Shown here: positions 34,804 to 44,500 of the stretch, piece after piece | Position numbering within the stretch: the stretch's first letter is position 1 | Layout of the letters: each line of letters begins with the position of its first letter | Position numbers and translations under genes: made by a program | Notes under the pieces: model-generated | Database searches by the model: none | The model's input: the letters and a program-made list of their open reading frames with translations, nothing else | Told to the model about the DNA's origin: nothing | NCBI RefSeq assembly: GCF_019803445.1 | Contig: NZ_CP081844.1 | Span: 2,306,501 to 2,370,500, forward strand | Origin: Caenibius sp. WL | GTDB lineage: Bacteria; Pseudomonadota; Alphaproteobacteria; Sphingomonadales; Sphingomonadaceae | Length of the DNA: 64,000 nt | Reading direction: 5' to 3'

Positions 34804-36154
34804 ATTGCTTGAGCAGATCGTACAGAGTCGGCCGGCTGATTCCCAACATTCTGGCAGTGCTGGAAATATTGCCTTCGCTACGGGCCAGTGCTTGACGGAT
34901 CACCTTCCGGTCAGCCTGTTCGCGTGCACTCTTGAGATTGAGCGGAAGGCTGTCAGCCTCCGCACCGGCTTCAAGATCGAGATCGGCCGCACAGACCAGC
35001 TTGCCATCGGCCATGATCGCCGCGCGTTTGACCCTGTTTTCCAGTTCGCGCACATTGCCGGGCCATGGCCAGGCATCAATGGCCGCCAGCGCATCGGCAC
35101 TGAAGCCGGCTAGCTGCGGGTTCATATCGCGCGCGAACCGCTTGAGAAACGCCTTGGCGAGCAGTACCGCATCGCCGGAACGCTCCGCCAGAGGGGGGAT
35201 TTTCACTACAATTTCGGCAAGGCGATAGAACAAGTCCTCGCGAAAGCGCCCATCCGCGATCATCGCTTCGAGATTCTGGTGTGTGGCGCAGACAATCCGT
35301 GTGTCGACTTCAATCTGCTTGCGTCCGCCGATCCGTTCGATTGTCCGCTCCTGCAGAAATCGCAGCAGTTTGACCTGCAACGGCAGCGGAATATCACCCA
35401 CTTCGTCGAGGAACAGCGTGCCACCCTGCGCCTGTTCGATCTTGCCTTCGGTGGTTTTCACCGCGCCGGTGAACGCCCCCTTTTCATGACCGAACAATTC
35501 GCTTTCGAGCAGAGTTTCCGGAATCGCCGCGCAATTGATAGCCACGAACGGGCCTGCCTTGCGTCGACTTGCCTCGTGCAGTCCCTTGGCCAGCAGTTCC
35601 TTGCCCGTGCCGCTCGCACCCAACAGCATGACCGACACATTGGCGTTCGCCACCCGTTCGATCGTCCGCGCGACCCGTACCATTTCCGGGGCAGCCGTAA
35701 TCAGACTGCCAAGCACCGTGGCGCTTTCGCCAACCTGGGTCAGCAATCGGCGATTTTCCGCTTCGATCGTGTGGAGATTGAGCGCGCGGCGGACGATCAA
35801 ACCCAGTTCCTCGATATCGATGGGCTTCTGGTAGAAATCGTAAGCCCCGCGTTCGATCGCCATCAGCGCGCTCTCACGCGCGCCGTGGCCGCTGGCGACG
35901 ATCACTTTGGTGTCCGGCTTGAGCGCCATGATCTCTTCGAGAACGGCAAACCCCTCACTCGTCCCGTCGGGATCGGGCGGAAGACCGAGGTCGAGCGTAA
36001 CCACCGGCGGTTCTTCAGCGCGCAACGCGGCGATGGCCGATGCGCGGTCTCCGGCGATCACCACGTCAAAATCGTCATAGGCCCATTTGAGCTGCGCTTG
36101 CAGGCCTGCGTCATCTTCGACAATCAGCAGTTTGGGTCTTTCGTCAGCCATCAT
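34787..36154 (-). CDS. prsR: PrsR-like sigma-54-dependent response regulator
   Basis: A 455-residue NtrC-type activator. The receiver domain (1-125) has LLIVEDDAG and VTLDLGLPPD with the phosphoacceptor Asp. The AAA+ domain has GASGTGKELLAKG, the sigma-54 contact loop GAFTGA, and TLFLDEVGDIPL. A Fis-type helix-turn-helix ends the protein (GNISSTARMLGISRPTLYDL). It is the family regulator of PEP-CTERM/exosortase genes. The start may be ATG 36154 or 36151. It overlaps prsK by four bases. Targets would carry -24/-12 promoters; I could not point to one here. Confidence 0.88.
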   Translation of the reverse strand: MMADERPKLLIVEDDAGLQAQLKWAYDDFDVVIAGDRASAIAALRAEEPPVVTLDLGLPPDPDGTSEGFAVLEEIMALKPDTKVIVASGHGARESALMAIERGAYDFYQKPIDIEELGLIVRRALNLHTIEAENRRLLTQVGESATVLGSLITAAPEMVRVARTIERVANANVSVMLLGASGTGKELLAKGLHEASRRKAGPFVAINCAAIPETLLESELFGHEKGAFTGAVKTTEGKIEQAQGGTLFLDEVGDIPLPLQVKLLRFLQERTIERIGGRKQIEVDTRIVCATHQNLEAMIADGRFREDLFYRLAEIVVKIPPLAERSGDAVLLAKAFLKRFARDMNPQLAGFSADALAAIDAWPWPGNVRELENRVKRAAIMADGKLVCAADLDLEAGAEADSLPLNLKSAREQADRKVIRQALARSEGNISSTARMLGISRPTLYDLLKQYDLQV

Positions 36155-38262
36155 GCGACCTCAGTCTTGCCGGGTTCCCCTGTTTCGATCGAATTGTCCG
36201 TGTCCGCTTTCGGCAACCGGATAAAGAAACGCGTGCCCGCCCCTTCCCGCGATTCCACATCCAGACGGCCGCGCATCATGACGATCAGTTCACGGGCCTC
36301 GAACGCGCCGATCCCGAACCCGCCCTGACGTGAGGATACGAACGGCTTGAACAAGCCCGAACGGATGAATTCAGCACTCATCCCTTCCCCCATATCGGCG
36401 ATTTCGACCATGCCATGACCCGCTTCGTTGCGAACATGCAGAGAGACAGGTGCCCGATCGCGGCTGGCATCGATGGCGTTTTGCACCAGATGGACCAATG
36501 CCTGCTCCAGCCCTTCACGTTGGGCCATCACCATGCAGGGCGCGCTTTCGCCCAGCAGCACGGGATAAGTCTGCTCATACTGCGCCGCCACACGCGCCAC
36601 GCATGCATCGAGCGCCACCGGTTCCAGCTTGTCGCTACCGTGCGATCCATACCTGCCAAGGCGCACTAGGAGCGTGTTGAGCTTGTCTGCGCTGTTGCGC
36701 AAAGTGGTCAGCATATCGGTGCGAAATTCGGGCTTCTCGATATGCCGCTCGGCATTGCGGGCCAGAAGCGAAAGCTGGCTCGCCAGATTCTTGATGTCAT
36801 GCATGACAAAGGCGATGCGGCGGTTGAACTCATCGAAGCGGCTGGCCTCATTCAACGCTTCTTGCCCGGCATACTCGGCCATATAGCTGGCCAACTGCTG
36901 CCCCACCACGCGCAGCAGATCGAAATCTTCCCAATCCAGCTTGCGAACATGCGGCGGGCGGGAAAGGATCACAAGACCGGTCAGCCGCTCGAAATGTTGC
37001 AAGGGGATAATCCCCCAAGCTTCCGGATCTTTGAGCAGCCATTCGGGCATGACCTCGGCTTCGCCGCGCAGGTCGATGCCTTCGCGAATATCGTCGAGAT
37101 TGCAGATAAAGCTAGTGCTGGCAAAGAACCCGGCGCACCGGGCATCCACCGCAATGGCCGGAACGTCGCCTCCCTGCCATTTCCAACGCGCAGCCAGCGT
37201 CATCCCCCCATGGCTGTCGGGTATCAACAGCAGCCCCCCCGGACTGTCGGTGATATCGGCCAACGCGCGCACCACGCGTTCATGCAAGGGGGATATTTCA
37301 GAGGTGGTGCGGCTGATCGTTCCGGTCAGTCGCAGCCATTCCGCACGATAATCGTAGCGATGCTGAAACAGATGCTTGAGCGTTTTGACTTTCAGCCATC
37401 GGCGCAGCCGTTGCGATGGCAGCCACAGCAACGCCACCACGCTGGCAATAAAGAGGAAAGCCACTTGCGTCAGTTTCGCGAGATCGCCGCCAATCCAGGT
37501 CAATGACCGCGCGATCACCACCATGGTCAGGAAATAGAGCCCGATCACCACGAGCGAAAGCGTCTGGAACGTCACATCCCGAGACGGCATGAAACGAAGG
37601 TCATGTGTGGCCCGGCTCATGCCAACAGCCAGCGGAATGGCGGCGATGGCCAGTGCCACCCCGCGTATGGCCGCCAGTTCCACCTGCACCCCGTTCGCCA
37701 GATAGGTGACAGTATAGTAGTTAAGTTCCACCACCCACATGGCGGCGATTGCCGCCGCGGGCCAGCGCAGGTCTGGCTGGCTGGATGTGGACGATCCCGC
37801 ATAGAGGTTATGTGTCAGCAGCAAGGCCCCGATCACCACGAGAAGATGCAGCACCACTGTTGTTTCAAACGCGAAAATCGGCTTGCCCGCCACGCTGATC
37901 AGATAACCCGACGCCGCGAGAAGCACCGGTTGCGCCACTTCCAGCAGAGCAAGAACCATCAGCACCGGACGCACCGGTCGGATCGTCCGATGCCGTCCGT
38001 CGCTTTCAAACAAGCGATAAATCAGAAACATCCACCCCAGGTTGCGCAAACTTTCCGCAATCCGAGCCCACAAGGACAAGGGCGTATAAACGGCAGTGAT
38101 GAGAGCCCAGACCGCGGTAACCGCCAGTGCCAGGCAGGCAGCACGACAGGCCGCATTCGGCTTGTCCCCCCGGCAGACCCAGACGGCAAGGAACGCGCAA
38201 ACGATCGCACTGCCCAGATGGCTCCAGTATCCGAAAATTTCCCAGAGCGCATAGCCGGACAT
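36151..38262 (-). CDS. prsK: PrsK-like membrane histidine kinase
   Basis: A 703-residue kinase. About eight hydrophobic helices fill residues 10-290, followed by a GAF-like domain (about 330-480) and a kinase core with FVMHDIKNLASQLSLL (phosphoacceptor His), NAIDASRD (N box) and GFGIGAFEARELI (G box). This architecture is that of PrsK, the sensor kinase of XrtA/PEP-CTERM systems, which phosphorylates PrsR. One base is shared with the stop of the sugar transferase gene. The signal is unknown. Confidence 0.88.
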   Translation of the reverse strand: MSGYALWEIFGYWSHLGSAIVCAFLAVWVCRGDKPNAACRAACLALAVTAVWALITAVYTPLSLWARIAESLRNLGWMFLIYRLFESDGRHRTIRPVRPVLMVLALLEVAQPVLLAASGYLISVAGKPIFAFETTVVLHLLVVIGALLLTHNLYAGSSTSSQPDLRWPAAAIAAMWVVELNYYTVTYLANGVQVELAAIRGVALAIAAIPLAVGMSRATHDLRFMPSRDVTFQTLSLVVIGLYFLTMVVIARSLTWIGGDLAKLTQVAFLFIASVVALLWLPSQRLRRWLKVKTLKHLFQHRYDYRAEWLRLTGTISRTTSEISPLHERVVRALADITDSPGGLLLIPDSHGGMTLAARWKWQGGDVPAIAVDARCAGFFASTSFICNLDDIREGIDLRGEAEVMPEWLLKDPEAWGIIPLQHFERLTGLVILSRPPHVRKLDWEDFDLLRVVGQQLASYMAEYAGQEALNEASRFDEFNRRIAFVMHDIKNLASQLSLLARNAERHIEKPEFRTDMLTTLRNSADKLNTLLVRLGRYGSHGSDKLEPVALDACVARVAAQYEQTYPVLLGESAPCMVMAQREGLEQALVHLVQNAIDASRDRAPVSLHVRNEAGHGMVEIADMGEGMSAEFIRSGLFKPFVSSRQGGFGIGAFEARELIVMMRGRLDVESREGAGTRFFIRLPKADTDNSIETGEPGKTEVA

Positions 38263-39647
38263 CAGCGAGCGCCTTCATTCCACAGAATGACGCGCAAAGT
38301 CTGCAGCAGGATCAGCAGATCAAGAAAAGGGGTATAGTTCTTCGCATAATAGAGATCGTATTCCAGCTTGTGTCGGGCGTCCTCGATCGATGCGCCGTAA
38401 GGATAATTGATCTGCGCCCATCCGGTGATGCCGGGCTTCACCATGTGGCGCTCGGCATAATAGGGAAGCTGCCCTTCCAGATCGGTGACGAAATGCGGCC
38501 GTTCCGGACGCGGCCCGACAAAGCTCATCTCGCCTTTCAGAACGCTCCATGCCTGAGGCAATTCATCGATCCGCACCTTGCGAATGAGGCGTCCTATCCG
38601 GGTCACGCGGGGATCGTCCTTCTGCGCCCATTTCGCACCGTCCTTCTCAGCGTCGGTGCGCATCGAACGCAATTTGATCAATTCGAAAGGTTCTCCGTAA
38701 AGGCCGACTCTGGTCTGCCGGAAAAAGGCAGGACCGCGGCTGTCGATTTTCACCAGCAAAGCGAACAGGAGGATGATCGGAAATGTCAGCAGCAGCAGCA
38801 CACCGCTTGCCGCAATGTCGAAAGCCCGCTTGGCGATACTGGAAACCATGCGCGCGGACGAGAAACCGTCGGAGAAGATCAGCCAGCTCGGATTGAGCGT
38901 ATCGAGATCGACGCGCCCGGTCTCCCGCTCCAGAAAACTGGAGAAATCGTTCACATGGACACCGGCCGTCTTGATCCGCAGGAGATCCTTAAGCGGCAGG
39001 GCATTGCGCCGTTCCTCCAGCGCCAGGACCACTTCGCTCGGACCGAGATTCTGCACGAAATTATTGAGATCGTTGATCGCGCTGCGGGCAATCGCCTCCT
39101 TGATAACGGGATCGGCGGTGCTCATGGCGACATAACCGACGATGACGAAACCGCTGTTGGGCCGTTCGGCAAGGTCGCGCAAACGCAAGGCGCGCCGCCC
39201 CGCGCCCAGCACCAGAACGCGGCGGCGAAAAGCGCCCGTGCCCAGCAAACCGCCGACGATTAGCCGGTTGACCAGCAGAAGCGCGATAGCAATGAACATC
39301 GTGTAAATCAGCGTGGAACGCCAGAAATCCAGCCCGCGCGCGACAAAATCGATAAACGTAAGCGCAATGACCCCGAGGCTGACTGCGACCAGGATGCGCG
39401 CCAGAGCGAAGCGGGTCGAACGCAATGCGTCGGAGCCGTAAACGCCAACCGAAATCATCGCCAGCAGCAGAGTACCGACGAACACGCCGAGCGAAGCGAT
39501 CCGTTCGGAGGGCGGAGCGACATCTATCGCCAGCTGATGGGCGCGCACATGCCAGGCAGCTTCACCGGCAACGTAAAGCAGTACAAGGTCGATCAGACCA
39601 AGCAACAACACCGCATGCGGGATATAATGTTTGAACAGGCGGATCAT
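38262..39647 (-). CDS. Exopolysaccharide sugar transferase, XrtA-linked
   Basis: A 461-residue polyprenyl-phosphate hexose transferase. Four N-terminal helices (to about residue 130), a CoA-binding-like region with VLVLGAGRRALRLRD, a fifth helix (about 268-295) and the catalytic bacterial sugar transferase domain: KRAFDIAAS, KLRSMRTDAEKDG, VRIDELPQAWSVL and SFVGPRPERPHFV. It starts exopolysaccharide repeat units by loading a sugar phosphate onto undecaprenyl phosphate. It is the first gene of the minus-strand operon with prsK, prsR and the TPR gene. Confidence 0.92.
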   Translation of the reverse strand: MIRLFKHYIPHAVLLLGLIDLVLLYVAGEAAWHVRAHQLAIDVAPPSERIASLGVFVGTLLLAMISVGVYGSDALRSTRFALARILVAVSLGVIALTFIDFVARGLDFWRSTLIYTMFIAIALLLVNRLIVGGLLGTGAFRRRVLVLGAGRRALRLRDLAERPNSGFVIVGYVAMSTADPVIKEAIARSAINDLNNFVQNLGPSEVVLALEERRNALPLKDLLRIKTAGVHVNDFSSFLERETGRVDLDTLNPSWLIFSDGFSSARMVSSIAKRAFDIAASGVLLLLTFPIILLFALLVKIDSRGPAFFRQTRVGLYGEPFELIKLRSMRTDAEKDGAKWAQKDDPRVTRIGRLIRKVRIDELPQAWSVLKGEMSFVGPRPERPHFVTDLEGQLPYYAERHMVKPGITGWAQINYPYGASIEDARHKLEYDLYYAKNYTPFLDLLILLQTLRVILWNEGAR

Positions 39648-39779
39648 GTGTTCCTACGGCCATGCTGACGTTGTCGGAACGAGGCATGTAGCAGGTAGAA
39701 ATAAAATGTCGGTAAATTTTACACAGAAGTTCGCATCGTAAAGTACGCCACGACCGACCGCCCGTTTGTGAGGAATGGA

Positions 39780-40025
39780 TCAGGTGCCGGGCGCTGCGAT
39801 TGCGCTTTTCCCGGGCGTCTCGACATCCAGAATGATTCCCGGACTCTTGGAATGCGGTTCAGCGGGAAGCAGGCGCGTGTATAACCACACTCCGGCGACC
39901 ACCACCGACAACACCACACACAGCACCACCCAGCCTGTCAGCGGCGAAAAATTTCGGCCGCTCTTCCCGGCAGGATCGCGCCGGTCGCGTGCGACGCCAT
40001 CTTCCTGTTGACGATGTTGGTCCAT
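39780..40025 (-). CDS. Small single-pass membrane protein, unknown
   Basis: An 81-residue protein: a polar, basic N-terminus (MDQHRQQEDGVARDRRDPAG), one transmembrane helix (WVVLCVVLSVVVAGVWLYT, about residues 33-51) and a proline-rich tail. ATG 40025 follows a GAGGC ribosome binding site; an upstream in-frame ATG at 40088 gives 21 extra residues. I do not recognise a family. It precedes the sugar transferase by 130 bp on the same strand but has no overlap with it. Confidence 0.6.
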   Translation of the reverse strand: MDQHRQQEDGVARDRRDPAGKSGRNFSPLTGWVVLCVVLSVVVAGVWLYTRLLPAEPHSKSPGIILDVETPGKSAIAAPGT

Positions 40026-40280
40026 GCCTCGCAGCCTCCACCAAGGATAACGGCGAAGGGACCACCCTCGTTCCGAAAAAGAGCGCAACCCTTATCGATT
40101 GAACAGGTAATGTGAGCGAAATGCGACAAAACGAAATGAGGGGCAGGACACCTGCCCTGCCCACCACTGTCGCGATATGGAAGATTAACGATGGGATGCA
40201 GCGATATGCCCATCACCCTTGCCAACACCGTGGCAGCATTCCGTAATAGCCAGATCAATGAACAACTTCACGGATTGCTG

Positions 40281-40365
40281 TGGTGCCCCTGGCCCGACTC
40301 GAACGGGCACTTCCGAAGAAACTCGATTTTGAGTCGAGCGCGTCTACCAATTCCACCACAGGGGC
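40281..40365 (-). tRNA. tRNA-Leu (anticodon CAA)
   Basis: An 85-base gene with acceptor stem GCCCCTG/CAGGGGC, encoded CCA, a long variable arm (CTTCGG loop) and T loop GTTCGAGTC. The anticodon loop CTCAAAA gives CAA, reading UUG leucine codons. Confidence 0.97.
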
Positions 40366-40426
40366 ACTGTGGGGCGGGCTCTAGCGGGGCATTGCCTCCG
40401 CTTCAAGCGCCGCCTGCAATATCTCG

Positions 40427-41245
40427 TCAGCTTTTCAAGGCACCGGCAACCAGCTTGTGCAGACGCGAATGCAGCGCATCGTTGCCGGCAAGAACCTGGG
40501 CAGCGCAAATCGGATCGGACCGTCCGCGCCAGTCGGAGACGAATCCGCCCGCTTCACGAATGAGAAGGCACCCGGCAGCCGTATCCCACGGTTGGAGATT
40601 GCTTTCCCAGAAGCCATCGTAACGCCCGGCAGCGACCCAGGCGAGATCCAGCGAAGCCGCGCCGAAGCGGCGGATACCCGCGACTTTGGGCCCGATAGCG
40701 CCATAGATCTTGGCCCATTCGTTGGGATCGCCCGCACCCGCGAAGGGGATACCGGTCGCGATCAGCGCTTCATCGAGATGGCGGCGCGAAGACACCCGCA
40801 GACGGCCATCGTGCAGCCATGCGCCACGCGTTTTCTCCGCCCAGAACGTCTCGTCCGTAATCGGCTGGTAAATCACGCCAGCGATAACATCGCCCCACCC
40901 CTTGCCGTCGAGCCTCGGCTCCTGCGCCGCGACTGAAATCGCGAAATGGGGAATGCCGTGGAGGAAATTGCTTGTCCCGTCGAGCGGATCGATGACCCAG
41001 CGCGGCTTGGTCGGATCGCCTTCGATCTCTCCGGCTTCCTCCAGCAGGAAGCCCCAGTCGGGACGCGCCGATAGCAATTCGTCGTACAGCGTACGCTCGG
41101 CCGCGCGATCCGCTTTCGACACGAAATCGGCAGGCCCCTTCCGGCTCACCTGCAACTGTTCGACTTCACCGAAATCACGACGAAGACGCGCGCCCGCCTT
41201 GCGGGCAGCGCGCTCCATTACTCTTACAAGGCCTGAAACTGCCAT
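40427..41245 (-). CDS. suhB: Inositol monophosphatase family protein (SuhB-like)
   Basis: A 272-residue Mg-dependent phosphatase. The metal site is complete: EEAGEIEG, WVIDPLDGTSNFLHG (D-P-L-D-G-T) and LQPWDTAAGCLLIREAGG. Family members dephosphorylate inositol phosphates, and in many bacteria SuhB also binds RNA polymerase in rRNA antitermination. The ATG follows no strong ribosome binding site, but the family length fits. It lies between tRNA-Leu and a secreted protein, all on the minus strand. Confidence 0.92.
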   Translation of the reverse strand: MAVSGLVRVMERAARKAGARLRRDFGEVEQLQVSRKGPADFVSKADRAAERTLYDELLSARPDWGFLLEEAGEIEGDPTKPRWVIDPLDGTSNFLHGIPHFAISVAAQEPRLDGKGWGDVIAGVIYQPITDETFWAEKTRGAWLHDGRLRVSSRRHLDEALIATGIPFAGAGDPNEWAKIYGAIGPKVAGIRRFGAASLDLAWVAAGRYDGFWESNLQPWDTAAGCLLIREAGGFVSDWRGRSDPICAAQVLAGNDALHSRLHKLVAGALKS

Positions 41246-41297
41246 GCTGTTCCCTGTTGCCCCCGCAACATAAGCGGAGATTCACGCCCAAAAAGCC

Positions 41298-41723
41298 TTA
41301 ACGGCCCTTTTGCGGCGCCGGTTTGGTCGGTGCGGACGCGGCGTTGGCTTCACCCTTCGGAACGGCGCAGACCGCCGCTGCCGCGGCATAGACGTGGTTC
41401 GGGTTCTTCGGGTCGAGATTGGTGTTCTCGGCCAGAACCTTGCCGGTGGCGACGCTGATCTGCCTGACCGGATTGTTGTAAAGGCAAGCGACGATTGCAC
41501 CTTTCTGCTCATTGTTGAGCTGATCGGAATTGAGCGCGCCGGCGAAAGAACGGATGACGATCACACCACGTTGGATGTCTTCCTGGCTGGTGCCGGGTGC
41601 GGCGGGCTGCGCCGCAGGCGCCGGGGCAGCGTCCTTCTTTCCCTTGCTTGCAGCGATTGCCATCGACGGAGCAGCCATGACCGACACGGCGGCGGCAAAG
41701 AGTATCGTCTTGCGCATTCTCAA
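41298..41723 (-). CDS. Secreted hypothetical protein
   Basis: A 141-residue protein with a clear signal peptide ([20 protein letters not shown]), then an alanine/proline-rich linker and a compact domain with two cysteines about forty residues apart (ACLYNN and AAVCAVP), probably a disulfide. It is periplasmic by prediction. It overlaps the end of efp by four bases, so it is likely in the same transcript. ATG 41723 or 41717 could start it. No function is recognised. Confidence 0.75.
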   Translation of the reverse strand: MRMRKTILFAAAVSVMAAPSMAIAASKGKKDAAPAPAAQPAAPGTSQEDIQRGVIVIRSFAGALNSDQLNNEQKGAIVACLYNNPVRQISVATGKVLAENTNLDPKNPNHVYAAAAAVCAVPKGEANAASAPTKPAPQKGR

Positions 41724-42283
41724 TCTGCCTTTCTTACATATTCACGAGCATAAACGTCCACGATGATACGTGTGCCGCTTTCGATGTGGGGCGGGACCAT
41801 GACCCGGACCCCATTGTCGAGAATGGCAGGCTTATAACTGGAACTGGCGGTCTGCCCTTTCACCACGGCGTCGGCTTCAACGATCTGCGCTTCCACCTGT
41901 TCCGGAAGCTGGACGCTGATCGGGCGTTCCTCATAGAGTTCGAGCGTTACCTCCATTCCATCCTGCAGAAACGCGGCGGCATCGCCGAGAAGATCCACAG
42001 GCAGCTGGAGTTGCTCGTACGTGTCATTGTCCATGAACACCAGCTGATCGCCGTCAGTGTAGAGGTACTGGAAGTCCTTGGTGTCAAGCCGGACGCGCTC
42101 AACCGTGTCTGCGCTGCGGAAGCGGACGTTGGTTTTGCGGCCGTCGATCAGGTTCTTCATTTCGACCTGCATGAACGCCCCGCCCTTGCCCGGCTGGGTG
42201 TGCTGGGTCTTGGCGACTTTCCAGATGCCGCCTTCATACTCGAGAATATTGCCCGGACGGATATCCACGCCGCTGATCTTCAT
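41720..42283 (-). CDS. efp: Translation elongation factor P
   Basis: A 187-residue EF-P with three beta-barrel domains. It relieves ribosome stalling on polyproline stretches. The tip of domain I reads TQPGKGGAF, so the residue equivalent to E. coli Lys34 is lysine (Lys33 here) rather than the arginine of rhamnosylated EF-P. The C-terminal signature [20 protein letters not shown] is intact. I see no epmA or epmB in the window. The start has a normal spacing from an AGAAAGAACCGG stretch. Confidence 0.96.
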   Translation of the reverse strand: MKISGVDIRPGNILEYEGGIWKVAKTQHTQPGKGGAFMQVEMKNLIDGRKTNVRFRSADTVERVRLDTKDFQYLYTDGDQLVFMDNDTYEQLQLPVDLLGDAAAFLQDGMEVTLELYEERPISVQLPEQVEAQIVEADAVVKGQTASSSYKPAILDNGVRVMVPPHIESGTRIIVDVYAREYVRKAD

Positions 42284-42382
42284 AAACCGGTTCTTTCGAG
42301 AAAATGGGTAATACCTTGCGCGCGGCCCTAGCGGGCGGGCGGGCTTCGGGCAAGATATTCAGCAAGGAAGCTGCGATGGAAA

Positions 42383-43006
42383 TCAGCCTGCCCGGTTGGC
42401 AAAGGCGCGCACCGCAGCTGCTTCATCGCCATTCCAGACCGCGCCGCACACTGCGAGGAAATCCGCCCCCGCCTGCACCAGCGGAAGGCAATTTTCAGGG
42501 GTGATTCCACCAATAGCGACGCAAGGCAATTCGAACAGCGTCTGCCACCAGGTCAGAATTTCCGGTTCGGCGCGATGTTCGACTTCCTTGGTCGCGGTCG
42601 GGAAAAACGCTCCGAAAGCAACGTAATCCGCCCCCGCCTCGCCGCCTTCCATCGCCAGGTGGCGGCTGTTGTGGCAAGTCACTCCGATCTGCGCCTCACG
42701 CCCCAGTGCGGCGCGGGCTTCGCGCACATCGCCATCTCCCTGCCCCAGGTGCACCCCGTCCGCGCCCAGGCGTTTGGCCAGCGCAACCGAGTCATTGACG
42801 ATGAACGCCACGTCGCGTGCCGCACAAACAGCCTGCAACGGCTCCGCAAGGCGGGCGGCCTCATGCTGATCGAGGCCTTTCACGCGAAACTGGAACGCGG
42901 TGACAGGCATCGCCGGAAGTTGGGCATCGATCGCCCGAGCAAGCCGTTCGGGGAAATTGCCGCCGACATCAAGCGGCGAGATCAGATAGAGTTGGCAATC
43001 GGACAT
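42383..43006 (-). CDS. thiE: Thiamine phosphate synthase
   Basis: A 207-residue TIM-barrel enzyme joining the hydroxymethylpyrimidine and thiazole halves of thiamine. Motifs: FQFRVKGLD (QxR..K), FIVNDSVALAKRLGADGVHLGQGD, VTCHNSRHLAMEGGEAGADYVAFGAFFPT and CVAIGGITPEN. ATG 43006 (MSDCQLYLISP) is chosen; the 44 residues upstream are non-family. It starts 78 bp from the divergent lipoprotein gene. No other thi gene is nearby. Confidence 0.92.
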   Translation of the reverse strand: MSDCQLYLISPLDVGGNFPERLARAIDAQLPAMPVTAFQFRVKGLDQHEAARLAEPLQAVCAARDVAFIVNDSVALAKRLGADGVHLGQGDGDVREARAALGREAQIGVTCHNSRHLAMEGGEAGADYVAFGAFFPTATKEVEHRAEPEILTWWQTLFELPCVAIGGITPENCLPLVQAGADFLAVCGAVWNGDEAAAVRAFANRAG

Positions 43007-43083
43007 GACACACGCCTCTATCGCTGCAAGCGTCCGCCGCCAAGAGGCTGGAACCAGTCCCGTGCATGAGGCATTATGAGCCC

Positions 43084-43467
43084 ATGCGCAAATTGTTCCT
43101 CCTTGCCGCCTGCGCCGCGCTATCCGCCTGCGCCACAACCAAAGACGCCGCTCCGGAAGACGGCATCGCCCGCGCCCGACTGGGTGAGAAAGTCTATGTC
43201 GATGGGCCGCATGTGACGCCTCTCGCGCTGCTGGAAGACAGCCGCTGCCCTACAGGCGTTAAATGTGTGTGGGCGGGCCGGGTCAGAATCAAGGCACGGA
43301 TCGATCTCGGATCGGGCAGCGAGGCACGTGAGTTGACGCTGGGCAAACCTGTTCATGTGGCCGATGGCAATCTCGAACTGGTCGAAGTTACCCCACCCAG
43401 AAACAGCGAAGCGGCAGGCTCGCTCAGAGACTACCGCTTCGGTTTTCGCTTCATGGGCGGATTCTGA
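43084..43467 (+). CDS. Small lipoprotein, unknown
   Basis: A 127-residue protein with lipoprotein signal MRKLFLLAACAALSAC, the lipobox being LSAC with Cys16 as the lipidated residue. The mature part has two cysteines in SRCPTGVKCVWAG, a motif seen in small periplasmic beta proteins of unknown role, and ends in an FGFRFMGGF strand. An upstream in-frame ATG at 43066 would add six residues. It is convergent with fba, 18 bp apart. Confidence 0.82.
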   Translation: MRKLFLLAACAALSACATTKDAAPEDGIARARLGEKVYVDGPHVTPLALLEDSRCPTGVKCVWAGRVRIKARIDLGSGSEARELTLGKPVHVADGNLELVEVTPPRNSEAAGSLRDYRFGFRFMGGF

Positions 43468-43485
43468 TCCCGCCCCGGCTCGCGA

Positions 43486-44391
43486 TCAGGCCGCGACAGC
43501 GACCTTCTTGGTGGAACCCTGGTAGATTTCGTCGATTGCGCTGGCGAGCGAAGCGTTGAATTCGTCATCGCTCATCTGCGCGCGCAGGTCTTCCAGCAGC
43601 GCACGGCTGAAGCTGGCGACGATGCCCCGGTTCTTGGCCAGTTCCGCGCAAGCTTCAGGGCGCTTGTAACCGCCCGAGAGCGCCACAACGCGCAGCACTT
43701 TGGGATGGTCGACCAGCGGATCGAACAGGCCCGCCTTCACCGGCAGGCTGAGCTTGAGCATCACTTGCGTGCCATCCGGCAGTGCATCGAGATTCTTGAG
43801 AATTTCCTCGAGCAGAATCTGGTCGCATTCGGCGCGGGTGTCGCTCTTGATGTTCACTTCAGGCTCGATCATCGGCATCATGCCATGGGCGAGCACTTGC
43901 TTGCCCACTTCGAACTGCTGCGCAACGACTGCGGCAATGCCTTCGCGATTGGCCGAATTGATGACCGAACGTTCCTTGGTGCCGAACACGCCAAGACCCT
44001 TCGCTTTGGTCAGCAGCGCGTCGAGTTCGGGCATCGGCTTCATCAACTGGACGCCGTTGGCTTCGTCTTCGAGGCCCTTGTCGATCTTGATGAAAGGCAC
44101 CACGCCCTTTTCGATCAGCGCGGTCGGGGTCTGCTTGCCGTCAACGGTGCCGTCCATCGTCTTTTCGAACAGGATCGCACCGATCACCTTGTCGCCCGTG
44201 AAAGCCGGCGAACTGATGATGCGGCTGCGCATCTGGTGAATCAGCGCAAACATCTCGTCGTCGTTGGAATAGGCGTTTTCCTCGATGCCGTAGCCCTTCA
44301 GCGCTTTTGGCGTCGAACCGCCGCTCTGGTCGAGGGCCGCGATAAAGCCGTTGCCGTCGCCAATCTTCTTCACCATGTCCTGATGCTGCAT
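43486..44391 (-). CDS. fba: Fructose-bisphosphate aldolase, class I
   Basis: A 301-residue class I (Schiff-base) aldolase: IAALDQSGGSTPKALKGYGI at the N-terminus, VPFIKIDKGLEDE, the acidic IEPEVNI strand and MLKLSLPVKAG with the active-site lysine. It interconverts fructose 1,6-bisphosphate with two triose phosphates. It heads the 3' side of a minus-strand sugar phosphate cluster (tkt, gap, pgk, VOC, fba). The more common bacterial class II enzyme is not in the window. Confidence 0.93.
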   Translation of the reverse strand: MQHQDMVKKIGDGNGFIAALDQSGGSTPKALKGYGIEENAYSNDDEMFALIHQMRSRIISSPAFTGDKVIGAILFEKTMDGTVDGKQTPTALIEKGVVPFIKIDKGLEDEANGVQLMKPMPELDALLTKAKGLGVFGTKERSVINSANREGIAAVVAQQFEVGKQVLAHGMMPMIEPEVNIKSDTRAECDQILLEEILKNLDALPDGTQVMLKLSLPVKAGLFDPLVDHPKVLRVVALSGGYKRPEACAELAKNRGIVASFSRALLEDLRAQMSDDEFNASLASAIDEIYQGSTKKVAVAA

Positions 44392-44500
44392 TGTCAGCCT
44401 GCCTCTTTGCCTAGAATAGTGTTTGAAGGGGCCTTAACCGCCCCTCCTTCCTGCCGCAACTGCGACAACCATATTGCCTGCCGCCGGGGCAACGGCACGG

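Noticed and set aside
40281-40365. tRNA genes as attachment sites of the island
   Set aside because: None of the four tRNA genes is near the island, and no copy of a tRNA 3' end was noticed inside it.
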